A stretch of DNA of 64,000 nucleotides from SKKY01 sp965228015 (GTDB taxonomy: Bacteria; Bacillota; Peptococcia; Peptococcales; SKKY01): assembly GCA_965228015.1 (NCBI GenBank), contig OZ245787.1, forward strand, positions 1,302,001 through 1,366,000. The letters run 5' to 3'. This document shows, piece by piece, positions 1 through 8,466 of the stretch. Both the position numbers and the translations under genes were made by a program. The notes under the pieces were generated by a model. That model saw only the letters and a program-made list of their open reading frames with translations, had not been told where the DNA came from and made no database searches. The first letter of the stretch is position 1, and each line of letters begins with the position of its first letter.

Positions 1-480
1 ATAATACTTAAGATTATATAAAGACCCTGTAGTATAACTTATTGTACCCTGGGCATGTTTACCTTGTTTTTTTACTTCTTCAATAGACTTTCTCATATTT
101 CTTACATCATTCAGAGCATCAAAAACTCTAAAAATATCAATACCATTCTTTGCTGCCTCTTCAATGAAAGCTTCAACCACATCATCAGCATAGTGTTTGT
201 ATCCTACAAGATTCTGGCCTCTTAGAAGCATTTGCAGCTTTGTATTTTTAAATACTTTTCTTAATGTTCTAAGCCTTTCCCATGGGTTTTCATTTAAGAA
301 ACGCATACAGGTATCAAAAGTTGCACCACCCCACACCTCAAGGGAGTAGAAACCCATCTTGTCCATTTTTTCTGCAACAGCAAGCATATCTTCTGTACGC
401 ATTCTGGTAGCAAGAAGAGACTGATGTCCATCTCTCAAAGTTGTGTCCATAATACCTACTTTGCGATTTTTTAAATTCAT
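1..480 (-). CDS. Carboxyltransferase, OadA/PycB-like (partial, 3' end outside window)
   Basis: The ATG at 480 follows an AAAGAGGTG ribosome-binding site, and the frame stays open for 160 codons to the window edge. The N-terminus carries the motif MDTTLRDGHQSLLATRM, followed by RGQNLVGYKHYADDVV and FRVFDALND. These are hallmarks of the HMGL-like carboxyltransferase TIM barrel of oxaloacetate decarboxylase alpha subunit and pyruvate carboxylase subunit B. TLRD supplies a metal-binding Asp in this family. The enzyme moves a carboxyl group between biotin and pyruvate or oxaloacetate. Decarboxylase and carboxylase cannot be told apart without the rest of the protein and its biotin carrier. Confidence 0.9.
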   Translation of the reverse strand, partial: MNLKNRKVGIMDTTLRDGHQSLLATRMRTEDMLAVAEKMDKMGFYSLEVWGGATFDTCMRFLNENPWERLRTLRKVFKNTKLQMLLRGQNLVGYKHYADDVVEAFIEEAAKNGIDIFRVFDALNDVRNMRKSIEEVKKQGKHAQGTISYTTGSLYNLKYY

Positions 481-572
481 TTAATACACCTCTTTATTTT
501 TCTAGGACAAGGCCTATTTTAACTTCTGATATCAAAGTATACTTTGTATGCCTGTATACAACAACACTTATT

Positions 573-1031
573 TCAAATTTTAAGCAAAAATACTTCTCCC
601 AGGCCGGTTATATTGTATATAGTATTCTGTCCTTCAATTATTACCGGTTCTTTATCGATTTTTATTTCATTATCATCAAGGAGGGGGTAATATATTTCTC
701 CGGATATTCTCCAAATCAAGTCTTTTCCTTTTTTATTGAAAAATTCCTGCCTACCTGAGACATTAATCTTCCTTGCCATAAAATTATAAAAACAAGCATC
801 CCCAATAAGATTAAAAAGAGATGCCATATTTTCAGGTTTAATAAATTCATTTTTGTTTTCATCTAAAATTATTTCATAAACTTCGGTTTCCTTTGTAAAA
901 AAATATTCTTTGGAGTACTCGAGAAGATAAAAGATTTCTTTTTCATTAATCAAAATAAGAATTTTTTCAGGATTCCAGTTACCTGAAGCAACTAATTCGT
1001 GACTTCTGTAAGTCTTCTTTTTGACTAACAT
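573..1031 (-). CDS. Hypothetical protein, 152 aa
   Basis: I do not recognise this protein. It is rich in Lys, Glu, Ile and Phe and has no signal peptide or membrane segment. It starts 17 bp after mbl ends, behind an AAAGGAGAAAGAT ribosome-binding site, so it is probably cotranscribed with murA and mbl. The pattern of short hydrophobic stretches broken by charged residues suggests a small cytosolic beta-rich protein, but this is only an impression. The N-terminus is basic (MLVKKKTYRSHELV). Coding seems real because of the RBS, operon spacing and full-length frame. Confidence 0.6.
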   Translation of the reverse strand: MLVKKKTYRSHELVASGNWNPEKILILINEKEIFYLLEYSKEYFFTKETEVYEIILDENKNEFIKPENMASLFNLIGDACFYNFMARKINVSGRQEFFNKKGKDLIWRISGEIYYPLLDDNEIKIDKEPVIIEGQNTIYNITGLGEVFLLKI

Positions 1032-1047
1032 ATCTTTCTCCTTTATC

Positions 1048-2064
1048 TTAAACTTGAGGTTTATTGTTATATGTTATTTTTTCTATATTTTCTAAGGCAA
1101 AACCAGTACCTATTGCAACACAAGAAATTGCATCTTCTGGTATATATACATGAAGTCCTGTTTTTTCAGATATTAAGGAATCAAGACCGTGCAGAAGAGC
1201 TCCTCCCCCCGTCAAAATAATTCCCTTATTAATAATATCCCCAGCTAATTCAGGAGGAGTTTTTTCTAATACATCTTTTGTAACGGCAACAATTGCATCT
1301 AATGGTTCTGCAATAGATTCATTTACTTCTTCTATTGTCAATGTGATTATTCTTGGAAGTCCTGTAACAAGATCTCTTCCTCTAACCTCAAAAGTCTCTC
1401 CTGGTCTTAATGATGGATACGCACTTCCGATAGCCATTTTTACATCTTCTGCTGATCTCTCACCAATAAGTACATTATGTTTTCTTCTTACATATCTGAC
1501 AATGGATTCATCAAACTTATCTCCACCAATTCTTACAGAATTAGAATAAACAACTCCGCCGAGTGATAATACCGCAACATCTGTAGTACCTCCACCAATA
1601 TCAACTACCATGGAGCCGCTGGGTTGAGAAATATCTACCCCTGCTCCCAAAGCCGCAGCAACTGGCTCCTCTATTAAATATGCTTGTTTCGCTCCAGCAG
1701 AAAGCGCCGCCTGTTTAACAGCTCTCTCCTCAACACCTGTAACCCCTGATGGTATACAAATCATTATTCTGGGTTTGAAAAATTTATTTGTTCCCAATGC
1801 TTTTTTTATAAAATACTTAAGCATTTTTTCAGTAATATCATAATCTGCAATAACCCCTTCTCTTAATGGTCTTATTGCAATAATGTTACCTGGTGTTCTT
1901 CCAAGCATTTGTCTCGCTTCTTCACCTACAGCAAGAACCTTTTCCGTTGCACTGTCAATTGCCACAACTGAAGGTTCTTGTAATACAACACCTTGCCCTT
2001 TTATATAAACAAGAACAGATGCTGTTCCTAAATCAATCCCAATATCTTCTCCCATTTTAAACAA
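1048..2064 (-). CDS. mbl: MreB-family rod-shape actin homologue (Mbl-like)
   Basis: This is a bacterial actin that polymerises under the membrane and guides the elongation machinery for peptidoglycan synthesis. The phosphate-1 motif IGIDLGTASVLVYIKG is at the N-terminus, followed by IEEPVAAALGAG, the phosphate-2 motif VVDIGGGTTDVAVL and the adenosine motif ILTGGGALLHGLD near the end. The length, about 338 aa, is normal for MreB/Mbl. The chosen start is a TTG at 2064, eight bases after AGGAG. A GTG at 2073 and an ATG at 2055 are alternatives. It lies 13 bp or more after murA, the usual murA-mbl linkage of Firmicutes. Mbl rather than MreB is preferred because the mreCD genes are absent. Confidence 0.92.
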   Translation of the reverse strand: MFKMGEDIGIDLGTASVLVYIKGQGVVLQEPSVVAIDSATEKVLAVGEEARQMLGRTPGNIIAIRPLREGVIADYDITEKMLKYFIKKALGTNKFFKPRIMICIPSGVTGVEERAVKQAALSAGAKQAYLIEEPVAAALGAGVDISQPSGSMVVDIGGGTTDVAVLSLGGVVYSNSVRIGGDKFDESIVRYVRRKHNVLIGERSAEDVKMAIGSAYPSLRPGETFEVRGRDLVTGLPRIITLTIEEVNESIAEPLDAIVAVTKDVLEKTPPELAGDIINKGIILTGGGALLHGLDSLISEKTGLHVYIPEDAISCVAIGTGFALENIEKITYNNKPQV

Positions 2065-2085
2065 TTTGGTCACTCCTATTTATAA

Positions 2086-3342
2086 TTAATATTTTTCATG
2101 AACAATATCAGCGCCAAGTTTCTGAAACTTTTCAATTATATTTTCATAACCTCTAAAAATATGATAAACATCAAAAACTTCCGTTTTCCCTTCGGAAATA
2201 AGCCCTGCTAAAATTAATGCCGCACCTGCCCTTAAATCAGTAGCCTTTACCTGACAACCAGATAAGTTATCTACACCTTCAATCACTGCACTTTTACCTT
2301 CAATTTTAACATTGGCTCCCATTCTTTTTAACTCATCTATATGCATAAATCTATTTTCGAAAACAGTTTCTGTAACGATACTTGTACCTTCCGCTATACA
2401 CATAAGAACTGAAAAAACTGACTGCATATCCGTAGGAAAACCCGGATATGGCATAGTCTTAATATCCGTTGATTTTATTTTTTCAATACTTTTTATCATC
2501 AAGGAGCTGTCATTTTCCTCTATCTCAACACCACAATCTCTAAGCTTGGCAATTACAGGTTTAATATGATGAGATATTACGTTTTCAATAGCAATACAAC
2601 TTCTAGTTACCGCTCCTGCAATTAGATATGTGCCAGCTTCAATACGATCTGGAATTACTGTATGCTCTGCACCTTTAAGTTTTTTTACTCCGGTAATCTT
2701 TATTACATTGGTTCCGGCACCCTTAATATTCCCACCCATAGAATTTAAAAAGTTTGCTAAATCTACTATTTCTGGTTCTTCCGCAGCATTTTCAATGGTT
2801 GTTGTTCCTTCTGCTAAAACTGCAGCCATCGTAATATTCTCAGTAGCACCTACACTCGGAAAGTCAAGGTATATTTTTCCAGCCGTTAAGCCATTATCAC
2901 TAGTAGCACTAACAAAACCCTGTTCTAAAGAGATTTTTGCCCCCAGAGATTCAAAACCTTTCAAATGAAGATCTATTGGTCTCGTCCCTATTGCACAACC
3001 GCCAGGCATAGTAACCCTTGCTTTACCAAACTTAGCTAACAGCGGTCCCATTACAAGAACAGAAGCCCTTATTTTATTTATACTTTCATAAGAAGCTTCC
3101 CATGTATTTATTCCTTGTGTATTAATACTAAAAACGTTATTTTTAAAATTAACCTTTGCCCCTAGTTCTGTCAAAATATCTTTTAAAATATGAACATCTG
3201 TAAGGTCAGGAACATCATTTATAACCGACTCGCCTTCAGCAAGTATCGAGGCAATTATTATTGGTAATACTGCATTCTTAGAACCGCTTACCTTAACACT
3301 ACCCGAAAGTTTTTTGCCACCATTTATAATAATCTTTTCCAA
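2086..3342 (-). CDS. murA: UDP-N-acetylglucosamine 1-carboxyvinyltransferase
   Basis: MurA transfers enolpyruvate from PEP to UDP-GlcNAc, the first committed step of peptidoglycan synthesis. The protein is 418 aa, the usual length. Lys22 and Asn23 of SGSKNAVLP match the conserved substrate-binding pair. Cys116 in MPGGCAIGTRPIDLHL is the active-site-loop cysteine targeted by fosfomycin. The C-terminal DLRAGAALILAGL motif is also present. It is the first gene of a murA-mbl-unknown run. The gene starts about 140 bp from a divergent DUF4127 gene, so its promoter should lie in that gap. Which MurA paralogue (MurAA or MurAB type) this is cannot be decided here. Confidence 0.96.
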   Translation of the reverse strand: MEKIIINGGKKLSGSVKVSGSKNAVLPIIIASILAEGESVINDVPDLTDVHILKDILTELGAKVNFKNNVFSINTQGINTWEASYESINKIRASVLVMGPLLAKFGKARVTMPGGCAIGTRPIDLHLKGFESLGAKISLEQGFVSATSDNGLTAGKIYLDFPSVGATENITMAAVLAEGTTTIENAAEEPEIVDLANFLNSMGGNIKGAGTNVIKITGVKKLKGAEHTVIPDRIEAGTYLIAGAVTRSCIAIENVISHHIKPVIAKLRDCGVEIEENDSSLMIKSIEKIKSTDIKTMPYPGFPTDMQSVFSVLMCIAEGTSIVTETVFENRFMHIDELKRMGANVKIEGKSAVIEGVDNLSGCQVKATDLRAGAALILAGLISEGKTEVFDVYHIFRGYENIIEKFQKLGADIVHEKY

Positions 3343-3484
3343 AAGTAATCTCTCCTAAATAATATGAATAAACATCCTTTCACTCTTAATAGTATTAATT
3401 ATTTACTTCAATACGTCAAGTTAGTTTTTTGTACTAATTTATGATAAAATCTACATTACAGTTAACCTTGGAGGTTTAAGAAAA

Positions 3485-5035
3485 ATGGGTTCGAAAAAAT
3501 TAGCCGCTCTTTTTATTTTTATTATTTTAATAATATGTGTAGGAACCTCAACTTCTGGAACAACTGTTCCTTCATCCGAAATAGTCCTAATACCTCTGGA
3601 TTCCAGACCTTGTAATACAGACTACGTTACATATGCTGCTAATGCTTTAAATAAAAAAATTATTTATCCCAAAGATTTTCTTGATAATTACAACAATCCG
3701 TCAGACAGAGAAAATTTATATAAATTTCTTTACAACTCTTTAGATTCTGCTGACACCTATATTATTTTTACTAACCAGATTATCAACGGAGGCCTTATTA
3801 CATCAAGAGATCCTCTCTCCTATCTTGAACTAGAAGGAAAGTTGGATGCCTTAACAGACTTTCTAAAATCAGCTAAAGAATATGATAAAAAAGTAATAGT
3901 AGTTTCCGTTTTACCAAGAGTTATACCCAGTCAGTTCACTGACCTTTGGAATTTTAGAGATGAGCTTATCGGTTTCTCTAATCAATTTAGAAACATTGAC
4001 CCAAATATTTTCCAAAATTCTTTACAATATCCACCAAAGGAAATTGTAGTTAAATATCTTTCAATATATTCAGGGTCCGACTTAATAGTAGAAAAAATGA
4101 AAAACAATGTAGATAAAGGATTAATCAACTTATATATAATAGGACAAGATGATACCTATAAAGAAAGCATAACTAATCATCAAATCAATAGATATCTGGA
4201 ATATGATAATGAAAATATAATTATTCAACCTGGGGCAGATGAACTTACAAAACTTACTCTTGCTAAATTAGTCAGAAGCGAGAGTACTAACAATCTATTA
4301 GATATTAATTTGATATTTTCAGACCCTGCTGAATCTAATGAAATCAGAGCTTATGAAGCTTCCACTACCGATATAAGATCAAAACAAATACTTAAATTTT
4401 TAAATATTTCTTTAACCCAGGATTCTGAAAATGTTGCTATCATTCATAATAAGCCCGGTCTTTCAGAAAAAACAATTAATCTTATTTATGACAATATAAA
4501 CAAAGATTATCTTGCTCTTATCGATACAGCATATATTAACCGCGGTGATCCTGAACTATTTACTGAGCCTTCCTTCATCAAAAACCTTAAAGGATATTCT
4601 GGATGGAATACTGTAGGCAATTCCATCGGATCAGAATTAGCAAATTTTGTAATTTTTGATTTTTTAAAAAATAATCTTGGAGCTTACTCTCAGGAAAAAC
4701 AAATTGAAATGTTAGAGAATTATTATAAATTAATTTATATTCATTATGCTGATGATTACCTTTATCAAGGAGTCATAAGAAACCAGCTTAATACCTTTTT
4801 AATATTAAATAAAGAGGATATATCTTTTATTAATAACAAAATTTCCGCTGAAGAATTTCTTCAGGGAAATTTCCAAAAGGAATCAGTAGCTCTAAACTCC
4901 GCCCTTGCAGGATCTTATAACATATTCGATACTATTTATCATATTGAATATGTTACTCCAGACATCTCCTTGCCATGGAAAAGAACTTTTGAAGCAAAAA
5001 TTATCCCGAATTTAACAATAAAAAAGGGCAGATGA
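3485..5035 (+). CDS. DUF4127 family exported protein
   Basis: The 516-aa protein starts with a basic segment and a long hydrophobic stretch (AALFIFIILIICVG), read as a signal peptide or membrane anchor. The motif IVLIPLDSRPCNTDYV follows directly and is the signature of DUF4127 proteins, whose biochemical function is not established. Later conserved-looking parts are GQDDTYKESITNHQI and SGWNTVGNSIGSELANFVI. An AGGAGG-like RBS (TTGGAGGTTTAAG) precedes the ATG. It is one of the few plus-strand cellular genes here. It converges on csaB with zero bases between the two stop codons. A cell-surface role is possible given its neighbours, but this is only inference. Confidence 0.8.
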   Translation: MGSKKLAALFIFIILIICVGTSTSGTTVPSSEIVLIPLDSRPCNTDYVTYAANALNKKIIYPKDFLDNYNNPSDRENLYKFLYNSLDSADTYIIFTNQIINGGLITSRDPLSYLELEGKLDALTDFLKSAKEYDKKVIVVSVLPRVIPSQFTDLWNFRDELIGFSNQFRNIDPNIFQNSLQYPPKEIVVKYLSIYSGSDLIVEKMKNNVDKGLINLYIIGQDDTYKESITNHQINRYLEYDNENIIIQPGADELTKLTLAKLVRSESTNNLLDINLIFSDPAESNEIRAYEASTTDIRSKQILKFLNISLTQDSENVAIIHNKPGLSEKTINLIYDNINKDYLALIDTAYINRGDPELFTEPSFIKNLKGYSGWNTVGNSIGSELANFVIFDFLKNNLGAYSQEKQIEMLENYYKLIYIHYADDYLYQGVIRNQLNTFLILNKEDISFINNKISAEEFLQGNFQKESVALNSALAGSYNIFDTIYHIEYVTPDISLPWKRTFEAKIIPNLTIKKGR

Positions 5036-5047
5036 TTATCTGCCCTT
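5024..5047. terminator. Bidirectional terminator spanning two convergent stop codons
   Basis: A perfect 10-bp stem (AAGGGCAGAT with ATCTGCCCTT) encloses the loop GATT. A-runs and T-runs flank it. The TGA of the DUF4127 gene (5033-5035) and the TAA of csaB (5036-5038) both fall in or next to the loop, so each mRNA ends with part of the hairpin inside its coding region. Confidence 0.8.
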
Positions 5048-6088
5048 AAATAATTCGAAAGGTTTCTCAGCCCTTCTTTTAATTTCTTCATTATTATATT
5101 CATAGTCTTTTATTTCCATATATTTTTTTAACATTATGTCCCGGGAAATATTTTTAACATTAACCCTTGTACCCGAAGAGTAAATTTCCTCATCAAGCGC
5201 TGATACCTTTGGATCATAACTTATACTTATAAATCGTGTTTTTTGACTTGCAGCTAAAATTAACGAATGTAATCTCATACCTACAGTTAGATAACTGGAA
5301 CCAATTAATATAGCTATTTCCTCTGGAGCAAGGTCTTCTTTAATAATTTCATTTTCCGACACAATATCTTTTATTATTTTTTCGTCTTCTTCTTTGTGGA
5401 AAGACAAAAACCTTATTTGAAAGTCTCTCCTGTCAAAGTACTCCAAAAATTCCACAGTTTCCAAAACTATTTTTTTAGAATTCTCCCAAGGCCTCAATGA
5501 AACTGTAATTAGCTTTTTACTTTCATCAAGCCTATTCTTTTTCCATAAAAATTTTTTCTCTTTTTCATTAATATTCCCAATTAGAAAAACCGGATCTCCG
5601 GTTAGATCGATTTCCTTCTTTATGCCTGATTTTACTAAAAAGCCTAAGGAATCTTTATCTCTTACGGAAATATAATCTGACTTTGATAATAGATACTTTA
5701 ATAATTTTATGTTTCTTGAATGGGAAACAGGACCTATTCCTTGTGAAAAAATATATACTTTTTTCTTAAATAATTTACTAATAAAAATTATCCCAAAATA
5801 ATATAAAATTCCATTTTTACTGGTCTTATCCTGAAGCAAACTGCCTCCACCCGAAATTAGCACATCTGCTCTAAAAATACTTTTAATTATATGAAAAATA
5901 TTCCAGCGATCATATGCCACAACTTGGTATTTTTCTTTTGTATAATCTAGGTCTGCAGATAAAATTGAGATATTTAAATCTGAATTAGTCTTTTTTATTC
6001 CTCTAATAATTTCCTGAAGTACTAATTCATCTCCAGTATTATGAAACCCATAATATCCACTAATTAAAATGTTTTTCATATTTTTCAT
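5036..6088 (-). CDS. csaB: Polysaccharide pyruvyl transferase CsaB
   Basis: CsaB-type enzymes add ketal-linked pyruvate to secondary cell-wall polymers, the ligand of SLH-domain proteins. The N-terminal motif ILISGYYGFHNTGDELVL is typical of the family. SGGGSLLQDKTSKNG, FSQGIGPV and MRLHSLILAASQ are further family motifs. The start at 6088 has GGAGAG five bases upstream. A longer frame to 6118 lacks such a site. Even so, the gene overlaps the end of the DUF5693 gene by 29 bp, indicating translational coupling. Its presence predicts SLH-domain surface proteins elsewhere in the genome. Confidence 0.88.
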   Translation of the reverse strand: MKNMKNILISGYYGFHNTGDELVLQEIIRGIKKTNSDLNISILSADLDYTKEKYQVVAYDRWNIFHIIKSIFRADVLISGGGSLLQDKTSKNGILYYFGIIFISKLFKKKVYIFSQGIGPVSHSRNIKLLKYLLSKSDYISVRDKDSLGFLVKSGIKKEIDLTGDPVFLIGNINEKEKKFLWKKNRLDESKKLITVSLRPWENSKKIVLETVEFLEYFDRRDFQIRFLSFHKEEDEKIIKDIVSENEIIKEDLAPEEIAILIGSSYLTVGMRLHSLILAASQKTRFISISYDPKVSALDEEIYSSGTRVNVKNISRDIMLKKYMEIKDYEYNNEEIKRRAEKPFELFKGR

Positions 6089-7964
6089 AAATTCTCTCCA
6101 AAATCTTCCAGGCTGCAATTAGAATAAGCCCTAAAAGTAAACCCGCAATCAATCCAAGAGCACTCCTTTGCAGAGACACTGCAATAGGTGTATGAATATG
6201 CGCGTAAGTATTTGCAAGTGAAATTTGCCCAATAACTGCTGGGAAGAGCAGAATCCAGCTGTTTTTATTTAATCCAAGATACAGTAACAAAATAAGTGAA
6301 GGATATCCAATTAAAAATTCCTTAGTTCTTGGTCTTACTCCAAGATAATAATCCAATGCACCCCTTAATCTCTCTTCAATACCTAAAACTAGTCCTGCAC
6401 CTTGGTTCCCGGTTCTCAACATATAATAAGCCAGAGCCACTGCTCCTATTCCACCAATTATAACAACCTTGTATTCAATTGCCATATTAAGCAAGAACTT
6501 AATATTTTTGATTCCTTCTTTATTCCAAAAAATCAATAAAAAGGGTACTGCTAATAAAGGTATTAAATGAGCTATTTTTACTCCGGCAAACTGATCCGTC
6601 TTTATCATAAAGGGTGTAAAGCTTAATAAAGAGGCCATCATTAAGCCACCTGCAAAAGTAATCACAGAAATTATCACAGTATCCCTTAAAATATTCAAAA
6701 TCTTTCCCTTGCTTGTATTATCCTTATATTCTATTACTGTAGCAAAAGCTAATACCGGATAAACTATTACCAATAAAAGCCCTGCAACTTTTAAGGCAAG
6801 CATTGAATCCAAAAGAAATAACCCCCCGATTAATGCTGTTGCAGCTAATGCAAAAAGAATACCTAACACCGGGGTTTTTAGTTTAATAAATACCATCCAA
6901 ATAGCTGCAGGTAAACCTAAAGTAACAAAAATATATATAATAATATTGGATTTATCATGTTTAATTACTGAAGCTTTATCTAAAATAAATCCTTTATCAG
7001 TTATTTCAGAAGATATTTTTTTTACATAATTAATATTTCCATCATAAGAATTCATTAGATTGTCTAAATTAAATAATTTTAAATATATTCCTCTTATGTT
7101 TCTTTCTTCAACTGAGAGCAGGTACCTGTCTATTGCCTTACTCTCACTAAAATTAAGCATTTCCTTATCTGAAATAGAATGCACTCTTACAGCTTTCATA
7201 TCATTTTTATAAACAACAGTAGCTAGTCCGCTTTGATTAAAGAACTCAACCATTCCAACAGGGATTAATCTATTAGGATTAATTGTATCTAAAAAAAGAT
7301 CAACACTGCCAGAATGCCCTACAACAGAGCTGTCATTACTAAGAATAAAACTAACATTATTCATTCTATTTATTTCAGATGCAATAAAATCAAATGATTC
7401 TTGTCCATAATTCTTCCAAGATCTTATTTGTGGAATAATATACATTCCACTTTTATTTACTGCATCAACCTGATTATGGTTATATCCTATTCCAATACTA
7501 TCAATCAGGCTGTAACAACCCTCTTCATATGAATAAAAAGAAGGCACTTTACCTGGTATAAATATTTGATTCTTACCATCTTCCTCTTCTACTTTTCCGA
7601 TTTTTTTTGATACAATACTTTCTTCAATTTGGTCATAGTAATCATTATTTAGTATTTCTAAATATACTCCTCCAGAGGTTTTTTTAAGCTCTATATCTCC
7701 AGACCTTTCAAGATCACCTAATGACTTTTCTCTAAAAATCACACTTGTTGCCCCAGCTTCTTTAAAATCTGCCAAAACAGTTTCAAAACTTTTCTCATTT
7801 GCATAAGCCAGAGTTTCAGGGTCCTGATTACTTAAAATAAGCTCTACATTTCTAAATGTTTCTTCCTTCTTGTGCCTCTCTGATATTAAAAAAGCACTTG
7901 CCAAGAAGCTAATTAATATTGCAATAGTTAATATGTATAAAATTTTTTTATTATTCATTATCAT
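6060..7964 (-). CDS. DUF5693 family polytopic membrane protein
   Basis: The 634-aa protein has an N-terminal transmembrane helix (ILYILTIAILISFLASAFLI) and an extracytoplasmic domain of about 300 residues. It ends in a membrane domain from about residue 345 to the end with roughly ten hydrophobic helices. The arrangement, together with linkage to csaB, fits DUF5693 proteins, whose function is unknown. By position it could help export or modify the cell-wall polymer that CsaB pyruvylates, but this is inference. It lies just downstream of the ATP synthase terminator, so it probably has its own promoter in the gap 7965-8006. Confidence 0.75.
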   Translation of the reverse strand: MIMNNKKILYILTIAILISFLASAFLISERHKKEETFRNVELILSNQDPETLAYANEKSFETVLADFKEAGATSVIFREKSLGDLERSGDIELKKTSGGVYLEILNNDYYDQIEESIVSKKIGKVEEEDGKNQIFIPGKVPSFYSYEEGCYSLIDSIGIGYNHNQVDAVNKSGMYIIPQIRSWKNYGQESFDFIASEINRMNNVSFILSNDSSVVGHSGSVDLFLDTINPNRLIPVGMVEFFNQSGLATVVYKNDMKAVRVHSISDKEMLNFSESKAIDRYLLSVEERNIRGIYLKLFNLDNLMNSYDGNINYVKKISSEITDKGFILDKASVIKHDKSNIIIYIFVTLGLPAAIWMVFIKLKTPVLGILFALAATALIGGLFLLDSMLALKVAGLLLVIVYPVLAFATVIEYKDNTSKGKILNILRDTVIISVITFAGGLMMASLLSFTPFMIKTDQFAGVKIAHLIPLLAVPFLLIFWNKEGIKNIKFLLNMAIEYKVVIIGGIGAVALAYYMLRTGNQGAGLVLGIEERLRGALDYYLGVRPRTKEFLIGYPSLILLLYLGLNKNSWILLFPAVIGQISLANTYAHIHTPIAVSLQRSALGLIAGLLLGLILIAAWKILERIYEKYEKHFN

Positions 7965-8006
7965 TGCCCCTTTATCTTTTTACCTTTTCGATTATATCAG
8001 ATAGAC

Positions 8007-8036
8007 AAAAAAACTACCAGATTTTTGCCTGGTAGT
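8007..8036 (-). terminator. Rho-independent terminator of the ATP synthase operon
   Basis: On the minus strand an 8-bp stem (ACTACCAG with CTGGTAGT, loop about 8 nt) is followed by seven T residues. It starts 7 bp after the atpC stop codon and separates the atp operon from the DUF5693 gene. Confidence 0.88.
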
Positions 8037-8042
8037 AATTTC

Positions 8043-8453
8043 TTAGTTTTTACCTACAGTTTTTAGTCTCATAATCGCTCTTTTTAATGAGGCTTCAGCA
8101 CGGGCAAAATCAACATCTCTTTCTTTTTGATCCAGCCTTTTCAGTGCTCTTTCTTTTGCTTTAAGAGCTCTCTCGACATCAATTTCTTCAGGTTTCTCAG
8201 CTGCGTTTACTAGGATTGTTATCTTGTTATTATGCATTTCAAGAACACCTTTACCAACAGCTAAAAGTTTTTCATCTTTATCGTTTGTTCTGTACTTTAG
8301 TTGACCAATATCAACCAGAGTTACAATTGGGGCGTGATTATATAATATACCTATTGATCCGCCCTCAGCTGGAACGATTAAAGAAGTAATAGACTCTTTT
8401 AACTCTGTTTTTTCAGGAGTTACAACCTCAAGTAACATTTTTTTATCTTCCAT
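8043..8453 (-). CDS. atpC: F1Fo ATP synthase subunit epsilon
   Basis: Epsilon is part of the F1 central stalk and inhibits ATP hydrolysis. The N-terminal beta-sandwich is visible (LLEVVTPEKTELKESITSL, then VPAEGGSIGILYNHAPIVT). A two-helix C-terminal domain rich in Lys, Arg and Glu follows. The ATG at 8453 lies nine bases after AAGGGG, and an ATG two codons upstream at 8459 is almost on top of it. It is the last gene of the atp operon and is followed directly by the terminator. Confidence 0.95.
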   Translation of the reverse strand: MEDKKMLLEVVTPEKTELKESITSLIVPAEGGSIGILYNHAPIVTLVDIGQLKYRTNDKDEKLLAVGKGVLEMHNNKITILVNAAEKPEEIDVERALKAKERALKRLDQKERDVDFARAEASLKRAIMRLKTVGKN

Positions 8454-8466
8454 GGGCATTCACCCC

